11,812 bases of DNA, from contig CBDTYW010000101.1 of NCBI GenBank assembly GCA_965364735.1, forward strand, positions 1-11,812, in the 5' to 3' direction. Of the stretch, positions 6,416 through 11,812 are shown one piece after another (within the stretch, counting starts at the first letter, position 1; the number at the start of each line of letters is the position of its first letter). The stretch comes from CBDTYW01 sp965364735 (GTDB taxonomy: Bacteria; Actinomycetota; Nitriliruptoria; Nitriliruptorales; Nitriliruptoraceae). The position numbers and the translations under genes were made by a program. A model generated the notes under the pieces. That model was not told the DNA's origin. It saw nothing but the letters and a program-made list of their open reading frames with translations, and did not search any database.

Positions 6416-6835
6416 ATGCGCACGATGTACCGCCAGCTGGACGAGCGTGAAGAGGGATTCACGCTGATCGAGCTCCTCGTCGTGGTGATCATCATCGGCA
6501 TCCTCGCCGCGATCGCCATCCCGGTCTTCCTCAACCAGCGTGAGAAGGCGTACGACGCCGCCGCCAAGAGCGACGTCCGCAACGCCCAGACCGCGATGGA
6601 GACCTACTTCACCGACAACTCCGCCTACACCGCGACCTCCGGCGACCTCACGACCTACGGTCTGTCGACGTCCGACGGCATGCAGGCCCTCGAGATCTGC
6701 CTGAAGAACGAGGCGGGCGGCACGGCCAACGCCTACGAGATCTCCGGCAAGCACACCCAGTCCGCCAACTACTGGGTCTTCGACTCGGCAGCGGGCAGCC
6801 TGAGCTCCGCAGCCGCTGCTGGCGACTGCACCTGA
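6416..6835 (+). CDS. pilA: Type IV major prepilin PilA
   Basis: This 139-aa protein is the likely main pilus subunit. It has a 14-aa positively and negatively charged leader ending in G14, the class III cleavage site G|FTLIE, and glutamate E19 (position 5 of the mature protein). A hydrophobic helix (about 15-38) follows, ending in the classical IPVFLNQR. The amphipathic helix (about 40-66) contains AKSDVRNAQTAMETYF. The small globular domain has two cysteines, C95 and C138, that could close the C-terminal D-loop. The ATG at 6416 has AAAGGG (6404-6409) 6 nt upstream; longer in-frame starts would give an implausible leader. The gene is flanked by a long leader and its own terminator, as expected for a pilin made in excess over the machinery. 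Major rather than minor pilin is inferred from compact size and position. Confidence 0.95.
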   Translation: MRTMYRQLDEREEGFTLIELLVVVIIIGILAAIAIPVFLNQREKAYDAAAKSDVRNAQTAMETYFTDNSAYTATSGDLTTYGLSTSDGMQALEICLKNEAGGTANAYEISGKHTQSANYWVFDSAAGSLSSAAAAGDCT

Positions 6836-6854
6836 TCTCCGCACGCACACTCGA

Positions 6855-6882
6855 CCGGGCGGCCTCTTCTGGGGCCGCCCGG
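6855..6882 (+). terminator. Hairpin terminator/attenuator between pilA and pilD
   Basis: A 10-bp perfect stem, CCGGGCGGCC / GGCCGCCCGG, has an 8-nt loop (TCTTCTGG) and starts 19 nt after the pilA stop. It is followed by the weak T-rich tail CTCGTTGTG. It would cut most transcripts after pilA and keep pilD expression lower. Confidence 0.75.
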
Positions 6883-6973
6883 CTCGTTGTGTGACGAACG
6901 CCCCGATCGAGCCCGCGACGTCGGCCGACGGGCAACACTGCGTACAGCCCACGGCCGCTCCCGAGGACCACCC

Positions 6974-7777
6974 GTGACCATCGCCATCCTGCTTCCCGTG
7001 ACCACCGTGATCGGCCTGCTGGTCGGTTCGTTCGCCAACGTGGCGATCCATCGGTGGCCCGACGGTGGGTCCGTGATGCATCCGTCACGGTCCGCGTGCC
7101 CGACGTGCGACGCGGAGATCGGCGCCAGCGACAACATCCCGGTGATCTCCTGGCTGCGGCTGCGGGGGAAGTGCCGAGCATGTGGGGCCTCCATCTCGGG
7201 TCGCTACCCGGCGGTCGAGCTCGCGACGGCGTTGCTCTTCGCCGCCGTGACCCTCGTGCACGGCGAGAGCTGGGTCCTCCCGGCGCTGCTCGCCTTCTCC
7301 TGGGCGCTGGTGGTTGCCACCGCCATCGACCTGGAGCACCAGCGGATCCCGAACGTCCTGACCTACCGGCTCGCGCCGGTGCTCCTCGTGCTCCTCGCCG
7401 GGGCGGCAGCCATCGAGGGGGACTGGTCCAGCCTCCGGAGGGCGGCCATCGCCGGGATCGCGCTGCCGGCCGGGATGCTCGCGCTGGCCGAGGGCTACCG
7501 GCTCGTCCGCGGCCGGATGGGCATGGGCATGGGCGACATCAAGCTCGCGGCTTCCGTGGGGCTCGCGATCGGGTGGCTCGGCGGCTGGCACCTCGTCATC
7601 TGGTTCTACGCGACGACGTTCAGCGCGTTCGCGATCGCCATGGTCCTGATCGGCTCCGGAAGGGCGAAGATCGCGAGCAAGATCCCGTACGGGCCGTACA
7701 TGGCGATCGGTGCCGTCGTGGCGATGCTGGCGGGCTCACCGATCTCGGCCTGGGCTGAGGCTCGCCTCGGGCTGTGA
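6974..7777 (+). CDS. pilD: Prepilin peptidase / N-methyltransferase (type A24)
   Basis: This 267-aa integral membrane aspartic protease cuts prepilin leaders after glycine and methylates the new N-terminal residue. The N-terminal DiS_P_DiS domain contains GSFANVAIHRWP (about 18-29) and a zinc ribbon C42-x2-C45 ... C67-x2-C70, with NIPVISWL between the pairs. This is the full bifunctional form. The catalytic aspartates are D119 in AIDLEHQRIPN and D188 in GMGMGDIKL, the GxGD motif. Hydrophobic segments fill the rest. I chose GTG 6974 because GAGGA (6963-6967) precedes it by 6 nt and the protein then begins with its first membrane helix; a TTG at 6887 would add 29 polar residues. Its substrates here are PilA and the minor prepilin downstream. 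Confidence 0.95.
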   Translation: MTIAILLPVTTVIGLLVGSFANVAIHRWPDGGSVMHPSRSACPTCDAEIGASDNIPVISWLRLRGKCRACGASISGRYPAVELATALLFAAVTLVHGESWVLPALLAFSWALVVATAIDLEHQRIPNVLTYRLAPVLLVLLAGAAAIEGDWSSLRRAAIAGIALPAGMLALAEGYRLVRGRMGMGMGDIKLAASVGLAIGWLGGWHLVIWFYATTFSAFAIAMVLIGSGRAKIASKIPYGPYMAIGAVVAMLAGSPISAWAEARLGL

Positions 7778-7792
7778 CCTCGCACGCTGGGC

Positions 7793-7819
7793 TCAAGGTG
7801 TGGTGAAGACGGCCGACGA
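7793..7819 (+). promoter_or_regulatory. Candidate sigma-28 (FliA/WhiG)-type promoter upstream of pilM
   Basis: TCAAG (7793-7797), 14 nt, then GCCGACGA (7812-7819), in the gap between pilD and pilM. The expected start would be near 7825, giving a leader of about 55 nt before the pilM ATG. It is the second copy of the element seen upstream of pilA. Confidence 0.5.
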
Positions 7820-7880
7820 TTGGTGAGAGTGCTGCTCATCGACGAGCGGCATCGACACCACATCGAGAGGTTGGACGATC

Positions 7881-8927
7881 ATGGGGCGATCCGCGATCGG
7901 CCTCGACATCGGGACGAGCTCCGTCCACGTCGTCGAGCTCACCCGTGTCCGCGGCAAGCTGGTCACGAAGAACTTCGGCGGTCTGCAGCTGCGCAACGGC
8001 TGCATCAAGGCCGGCGAGATCCTCGACCCGGCGGAGGTCGCCGGCGCGATCCGCGAAGTGCTGGCCAACACGGGCATCCGTGGCCGCGACGTCGTCGTCG
8101 GCATGGCCAACCAACGCGTGATCGTGCGCGAGATCGACCTGCCGTGGCAGCCCGTGCACGAGCTCCGTCAGGGGATCAGCTTCCAGGTCCAGGAGCACCT
8201 CCCGATCAGCGTGGAGGACGCCCAGCTGGACTTCCACGTCATCGAGGAGTTCACCAACGCCGAGGGCGACCGGATGGTCCGCATCCTGCTCGTCGCCGCG
8301 CAGCGCGAGGCCGTCGACGCGATGCTCGGCGTGCTCGCCCGCGCCCGGGTGCAGCCGGTCAAGCTGGACCTCAACAGCTTCGCGGTGCTCCGTGCGCTGC
8401 AGGACGAGTCCCGGTTCGCCGAGGAGGCCACCGAGGTCATCGTCGACATCGGCGCCGGTCAGACGAACATGGTCGTTCACCAGAACGGGCAGCCGAAGTT
8501 CGTACGGCTCCTGGCCATGGGCGGCGACCAGATCACCCACCGCATCGCGGAGGAGCTCGAGCTCACGTTCGAGGAGGCCGAGAAGCTCAAGCACGACACC
8601 GGCATCGGCAACCGCAACGGCACGGACCTGGAGCGACTCGTCGCCGACGAAGCCGACACGTTCATCCGTGAGATCCGCGGCTCCCTCGACTTCTTCTTCT
8701 CCCGTCGGTCGGTCACCCGCATCGACCGGCTGCTCGTGACGGGTGGTGGCTCGATGATGGACGGCGTCTCGACCGGGATCTCGGACGTGCTCCGGGTCCC
8801 GCTCGCGAAGACCGGCGTCTTCAGCCGGATCCCCGCAGCGTCCAGCGTCTTCACCCCCGAACAGCTCGAGACCATCGAGCCCGTCCTCGTGACCGCGTTC
8901 GGTCTCGCGCTCGGAGCGAACCCATGA
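7881..8927 (+). CDS. pilM: PilM, actin-like ATPase of the T4P alignment complex
   Basis: This 348-aa cytoplasmic FtsA/actin-fold protein binds the N-terminal tail of PilN and couples the motor side to the membrane complex. The phosphate-1 loop GLDIGTSSVHVVEL (7-20) opens the protein. VIVDIGAGQTNMVV (187-199) is the phosphate-2 region, and RLLVTGGGSMMDGV (283-296) is the adenosine motif. The region around 95-180 fits the 1C/SHS2 subdomain, with ISFQVQEHLPI typical of PilM. Length matches the family. The ATG at 7881 is preceded by GAGAGG (7865-7870), slightly distant at 10 nt. It heads the pilM-N-O-P string, and its stop overlaps the pilN start as ATGA. Confidence 0.95.
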   Translation: MGRSAIGLDIGTSSVHVVELTRVRGKLVTKNFGGLQLRNGCIKAGEILDPAEVAGAIREVLANTGIRGRDVVVGMANQRVIVREIDLPWQPVHELRQGISFQVQEHLPISVEDAQLDFHVIEEFTNAEGDRMVRILLVAAQREAVDAMLGVLARARVQPVKLDLNSFAVLRALQDESRFAEEATEVIVDIGAGQTNMVVHQNGQPKFVRLLAMGGDQITHRIAEELELTFEEAEKLKHDTGIGNRNGTDLERLVADEADTFIREIRGSLDFFFSRRSVTRIDRLLVTGGGSMMDGVSTGISDVLRVPLAKTGVFSRIPAASSVFTPEQLETIEPVLVTAFGLALGANP

Positions 8928-9535
8928 GCACCCCCGGCATGGTCGGCATCGACCTCCTTCCCCCCGAGCTCGCCGCGGCGCGTGCGCGTCAGCGCAACGT
9001 GATCGCACAGCTCTCGCTCTCGGTCCTGCTCGTCCTGACGATGCTCGTGTTCTTCGCGAGCGAGTCGAACCGGCTTGTGGCGACGGAGCGCGAGCGCGAC
9101 ATCGAGCAGGCTGAGGTGAACCGCCTGCGCGGTGAGGAGTCCGGGCTCTTCGAGTTCGGACAGCTCGAGCAGAACCTCTCGACGAACGTCCAGGTCCTCC
9201 AGGGCGCGCTCGCCCGCGAGATCGGGGCTGCCGGGGTTCTCCAGGACCTCGCGGCAGTGCTCCCGACGAACGCAGGCCTCGACCGTCTCACCTTCGACAC
9301 CCAGAGCCCGGACGAGCCTGCCTTCCTGGTGATCACCGGCGAGACCCGGGCGGGCTTCGCGCCCGGTATCGAACGCCTGATGATCGGGCTCGACAAGGTC
9401 GCCAGCTTCATGACCCCGAAGCTGACGTCCAGCGTCATCGACGACGAGTACACGATCTTCGAGATCAAGGTCACGATCGACGAGGGCGCCTACACCGGCC
9501 GCTACCGGCTCGGACTTCCGGGAGAGCTGCGATGA
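8924..9535 (+). CDS. pilN: PilN, T4P inner-membrane assembly protein
   Basis: This 203-aa single-pass membrane protein has a short cytoplasmic tail containing GIDLLP (8-13). That is the local form of the INLLP motif that docks into PilM in characterised systems. A transmembrane helix spans about 27-46. A charged, probably coiled-coil stretch (about 50-95) follows, then an extracytoplasmic alpha/beta domain (about 100-203) of the ferredoxin-like type known for PilN/PilO. Similarity in the soluble part is low, as usual, so the call rests on the docking motif, topology and gene order. The ATG overlaps the pilM stop by 4 nt, with GGAG (8913-8916) 7 nt upstream, and its own stop overlaps pilO. PilN would pair with PilO to form the membrane alignment complex. 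Confidence 0.9.
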   Translation: MSTPGMVGIDLLPPELAAARARQRNVIAQLSLSVLLVLTMLVFFASESNRLVATERERDIEQAEVNRLRGEESGLFEFGQLEQNLSTNVQVLQGALAREIGAAGVLQDLAAVLPTNAGLDRLTFDTQSPDEPAFLVITGETRAGFAPGIERLMIGLDKVASFMTPKLTSSVIDDEYTIFEIKVTIDEGAYTGRYRLGLPGELR

Positions 9536-10191
9536 ACATCTCATCATCAAAGGCGATGTACATCCTGATCGCGCTGGTGACGGCGCTCCTGCTGGTCGTC
9601 TTCTGGTTCGTCCTGCTCTCGCCCAAGCGCGACGCGATCGCCCTCGCTCAGGAAGAGACCGAGCAAGCGATCGACCAGCAGACCACGGTCAGGAACCGCA
9701 TCCGGACCCTCGAAGCAGCGCGGTCTCGGGCACCGGACATCGAGGCGGAGATGGCGCTCGCCAGCGCCATCATCCCGGAGGGAACGGACATGCCTGCGGC
9801 GCTCCGCGCGCTTCAGGACGCCGCGGACTCCTCGGGCGTCGAGATCATGTCGGTGCTGCCTGACAAGGGGCGCCTCAGCGCGATGGCTCCGGAGCTCCGG
9901 GAGATCCAGGTGGCCGTTGCCGTCGAGGGAGGCTTCTTCCAGATCGTCGACTTCATGCGACGGGTCGAGGATCCACGGATCACCTCCCGCGCCATGGTCA
10001 CGGACTACTTCGTGATGTCGTCCCGCTCGTATCCCCGTCTTCGCATCGACATGGGGATCACCATGTTCTACACCGAGCTCAGCCCGGCCGCCGCCGCTGC
10101 TGCCGCCGCCGTTGCCCAGGAGCGCCGCGTCATGCCAGTGCTGCCCGACGGCAGCTCGGACACCAACGCGTCAGCGGAGGTCGCACCATGA
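9532..10191 (+). CDS. pilO: PilO, T4P inner-membrane assembly protein
   Basis: This 219-aa single-pass membrane protein has a transmembrane helix at about 9-29, a coiled-coil-like stretch (about 33-65) and a PilO-type extracytoplasmic domain. The block around 80-110, IIPEGTDMPAALRALQDAA followed by SGVEIMSVLP, is characteristic of PilO. EVxxxxGGFFQIVDFMRRVEDPRI-like features at about 130-150 fit its second half. The C-terminal tail is unusual: a run of eight alanines (186-193) leads into a polar extension of about 25 residues that may be a flexible link. GGAGAG (9521-9526) precedes the ATG by 5 nt. It overlaps pilN and the PilP-like gene by 4 nt each, so all are translationally coupled. Confidence 0.92.
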   Translation: MNISSSKAMYILIALVTALLLVVFWFVLLSPKRDAIALAQEETEQAIDQQTTVRNRIRTLEAARSRAPDIEAEMALASAIIPEGTDMPAALRALQDAADSSGVEIMSVLPDKGRLSAMAPELREIQVAVAVEGGFFQIVDFMRRVEDPRITSRAMVTDYFVMSSRSYPRLRIDMGITMFYTELSPAAAAAAAAVAQERRVMPVLPDGSSDTNASAEVAP

Positions 10192-10736
10192 ACCTCACCC
10201 ATGAGCTTGAGCGCGCCCCGCGTCGACGGACGAGGATGATGTCCGTCGTCCTCGCCGCCGCGGCGACCGCGACGGTGATCCAGGCAGCGCAGGCCGACTC
10301 GGCCATGAGCTCGCTCCCGCTCGCTGCGCAGACGGAGGTCGCGCCAACGGACGCCACGACGACTCTCGTCGACATCCCGGCGGCCACCGCCCAGTTCTTT
10401 CTGGGCAACGACCCCTTCAGCCCCGTCCGGACGCAGACGGTCGAGGTGGTGACGAGCCCACCGGGTACGACCCCGCAGGCAGGGACCGAGGACGACCCGT
10501 GCACGTCGGGCGCCGTCGTCACCTGCGACGGCCAGAGCGTCCGTCTCATCGACGTCTACGACCAGAGCGGCGCGAACCGCGCGATCGTCGAGATCGACGG
10601 CGTTGCGTACGACGTCGAGTCCGGTCAGACCTTCGCGGTCAGCTACCAGGTGCTCTCCGTGGAGCAGTCCTGCGCGACGCTCCTCTACGGCGACGACGCG
10701 TTCACCCTGTGCGAGGGCCAGCAGATCCTGAAGTGA
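10188..10736 (+). CDS. PilP-like periplasm-side assembly protein (divergent)
   Basis: This 182-aa exported protein occupies the pilP position of the operon. Residues about 17-36 form a signal peptide or membrane anchor (possible cleavage after AQA) with no lipobox, whereas classical PilP is a lipoprotein. GNDPFSPV (73-80) resembles the DPF motif preceding the PilP globular domain. Residues about 116-180 form a beta-rich block with the PilP/GspC rhythm: VRLIDVYD, AIVEIDGVAYDVESGQTF, YQVLSVEQ, FTLCEGQ. Four cysteines (105, 113, 162, 175) suggest two disulfides outside the membrane. CGGAGG (10175-10180) precedes the ATG, which overlaps the pilO stop by 4 nt. Similarity is by pattern only, so I give no symbol. 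PilP normally contacts the PilQ secretin, which is not present in this window. Confidence 0.8.
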   Translation: MNLTHELERAPRRRTRMMSVVLAAAATATVIQAAQADSAMSSLPLAAQTEVAPTDATTTLVDIPAATAQFFLGNDPFSPVRTQTVEVVTSPPGTTPQAGTEDDPCTSGAVVTCDGQSVRLIDVYDQSGANRAIVEIDGVAYDVESGQTFAVSYQVLSVEQSCATLLYGDDAFTLCEGQQILK

Positions 10737-10756
10737 GACGCGGATCGCACACCACC

Positions 10757-10784
10757 TCAAGCCGGGGCCGGAGCGTGCCGATGT
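10757..10784 (+). promoter_or_regulatory. Candidate sigma-28 (FliA/WhiG)-type promoter upstream of the minor pilin gene
   Basis: TCAAG (10757-10761), 15 nt, then GCCGATGT (10777-10784), the best GCCGAT match of the three copies in the window. The -10 half ends 28 nt before the ATG, so the leader would be about 20 nt. It fills most of the 76-nt gap between the PilP-like gene and the minor prepilin. Confidence 0.5.
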
Positions 10785-10812
10785 CTCCAAGGACGACCAT
10801 TCCGGGATCCCC

Positions 10813-11812
10813 ATGCGACGCATCTTCGAACGACACCGACAGCACCGCCTGACCGCTGACGGCGGGTTCACGCTTGTCGAGATGATGGTCGCCGCCGTCA
10901 TCCTTGCCCTCGTCATCGCCGCGCTGGCCACGACCGCCGTGGCGACCCTGCGGATCACGCGTGACAACGCGGATCGGGCCGTCGCCTCGAACCTGGCCAC
11001 GCGCGAGCTCGAGCGCATGCGGATCACCCCCTTCGAGTCGTTGGAGCCGCTGGCCGGAACGTCCGAGGTCCTCACCGAGACCGTCTCGAACAACGACTAC
11101 ACGATCACCCGGGCGGTCGACTGGGTCACGCTCGGCGACGAGGTCGGCGCCTGCGTCACCACGGGAGCCGACACGAACGCCTTCCTCAGGGTGACGGTCG
11201 ACGTCACGTGGCCCGAGCTCAGCGGCCGCCCGCCGGTCCGCACGGAGACCCAGATCGCCCCGAACGAGGGCACCTACGACGAGGACTACGGATCGATCCT
11301 CGTCAACGTGCAGGACCACCTGCGCGTCGGGGTCGCGAACGTGCTCGTCTGGGCGACCGGTCCCGGCGGGACCCGCGTGGCCCTGACCGACGCCGACGGC
11401 TGCGCGTTCTTCGCGGACACCGAGATCGGGTCGTGGAACGTCAGGCCGTGGAAGTCCGGCCACATCGACCCGTACCAGGACACGACCCCGACGAAGGGCG
11501 TGACCGTCGAGCCGGGGATCCGCGGGGTTGCCGCGTTCGACTACGCGCCGGGCGGCTACGTCGACCTGACCGTCGAGGGTGAGGGTGGCGCGCACCTGCC
11601 CACTTCCGTGGGCATCACGACGGCCAACAACTTCGGCATCCAGCACTGGGGCCTCGGCGGCCCGAACCGCACGCTCGGACCGATGTGGCCGGACAGCTAC
11701 TACCTCTGGAGCGGTGACTGCGACGCGGCCGACCCCGAGGGACAGGGATCGTTGCCGCCCCAGCCCCCGCCCCCGCCGCCGCCCCCACCGCCGCCGACCC
11801 CGACGCCGACCC
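10813..11812 (+). CDS. Minor prepilin (PilV/GspI-like) with beta-rich adhesin-like C-terminal region; 3' end outside window
   Basis: The frame is open to the window end (333 complete codons). The leader has 18 residues ending in G18, then cleavage site G|FTLVE, E23 at mature position 5 and a hydrophobic helix (about 19-43). The helix and pilin head (about 44-150) contain NLATRELERMR and a FLRVTVDVTW strand typical of PilV-like pilins. Residues about 157-255 look like a carboxypeptidase-regulatory or transthyretin-like beta sandwich: SILVNVQDH, GVANVLVWATG, VALTDADGCAFF, GSWNVRPWKSGH. After a Trp/Gly-rich stretch (about 256-310) comes an 11-proline run (318-328) and TPTPT, which suggests a further domain beyond the edge. 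The ATG at 10813 is the first start after an in-frame stop at 10729; GGGA (10804-10807) is a weak ribosome site. PilD should process it. A pilus-tip adhesin is inferred. Confidence 0.88.
   Translation, partial: MRRIFERHRQHRLTADGGFTLVEMMVAAVILALVIAALATTAVATLRITRDNADRAVASNLATRELERMRITPFESLEPLAGTSEVLTETVSNNDYTITRAVDWVTLGDEVGACVTTGADTNAFLRVTVDVTWPELSGRPPVRTETQIAPNEGTYDEDYGSILVNVQDHLRVGVANVLVWATGPGGTRVALTDADGCAFFADTEIGSWNVRPWKSGHIDPYQDTTPTKGVTVEPGIRGVAAFDYAPGGYVDLTVEGEGGAHLPTSVGITTANNFGIQHWGLGGPNRTLGPMWPDSYYLWSGDCDAADPEGQGSLPPQPPPPPPPPPPPTPTPT

Noticed and set aside
6904..6931. GCCGACGG upstream of pilD as a fourth copy of the sigma-28-like element
   Set aside because: There is no TCAAG at 14-15 nt; the nearest similar word, TCGAG, is 12 nt away.
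6887..6973. TTG start at 6887 for pilD
   Set aside because: It would add 29 polar, Arg-rich residues and begin 5 nt after the terminator stem. GTG 6974 has GAGGA at 6 nt.
7836..9008. Long open frame (390 codons) on the minus strand across pilM
   Set aside because: It is a mirror of the pilM codons, has biased composition and no recognisable motif, and pilM is intact.
10499..10852. Plus-strand Arg-rich frame spanning the end of the PilP-like gene and the minor pilin start
   Set aside because: It is an out-of-frame reading of the PilP-like gene, with no motif, and it overlaps two better-supported genes.

Overview
The window is about 11.8 kb of high-GC DNA (G/C-rich third codon positions, many ATGA stop/start overlaps, GTG starts, a candidate leaderless gene). 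It holds most of a type IV pilus (T4P) biogenesis cluster. A prepilin peptidase, a PilM/N/O inner-membrane platform, no secretin in the window, and a PknH-like sensor-domain lipoprotein all point to a monoderm actinobacterium (Actinomycetota). I cannot fix the class from sequence alone.

Layout. Positions 1-3397 (+) hold the motor genes: the 3' part of the extension ATPase pilB, a pilT retraction ATPase with an extra N-terminal MshEN/T2SSE_N-like domain, and the platform gene pilC, followed by a hairpin terminator. Positions 3465-4382 (+) encode a lipoprotein with a long Ser/Thr/Pro/Ala linker. Positions 4389-5986 (-) hold a convergent two-gene unit: an acyl desaturase translationally coupled to a TetR-family regulator. 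A 26-bp palindromic operator candidate lies just upstream at 6028-6053. Positions 5987-6415 are non-coding: the operator, a candidate promoter and a long structured leader for pilA. Positions 6416-7777 (+) hold the major pilin pilA, a terminator hairpin, and the prepilin peptidase pilD. Positions 7881-10736 (+) hold pilM-pilN-pilO and a PilP-like gene, each overlapping the next by 4 nt (ATGA). From 10813 to the window end an open reading frame encodes a minor prepilin that continues into a beta-rich, adhesin-like domain and a polyproline linker; it is cut by the window edge.

How the parts fit. PilB and PilT power extension and retraction. PilC with PilM/N/O/P-like forms the platform and alignment complex. 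PilD processes PilA and the minor prepilin. The desaturase/TetR pair is a membrane-lipid module lying inside the pilus cluster in the opposite orientation, with its own operator.

The most notable non-coding signal is a bipartite element, TCAAG-N14/15-GCCGA. It occurs three times, each time in the non-coding stretch directly upstream of a pilus gene (pilA, pilM, minor pilin). It resembles promoters of the FliA/SigD/WhiG (sigma-28) family. I found about 15 other TCAAG words on the same strand within genes, and none has GCCGA at that spacing. This suggests that a motility/sporulation-type sigma factor controls this pilus cluster.
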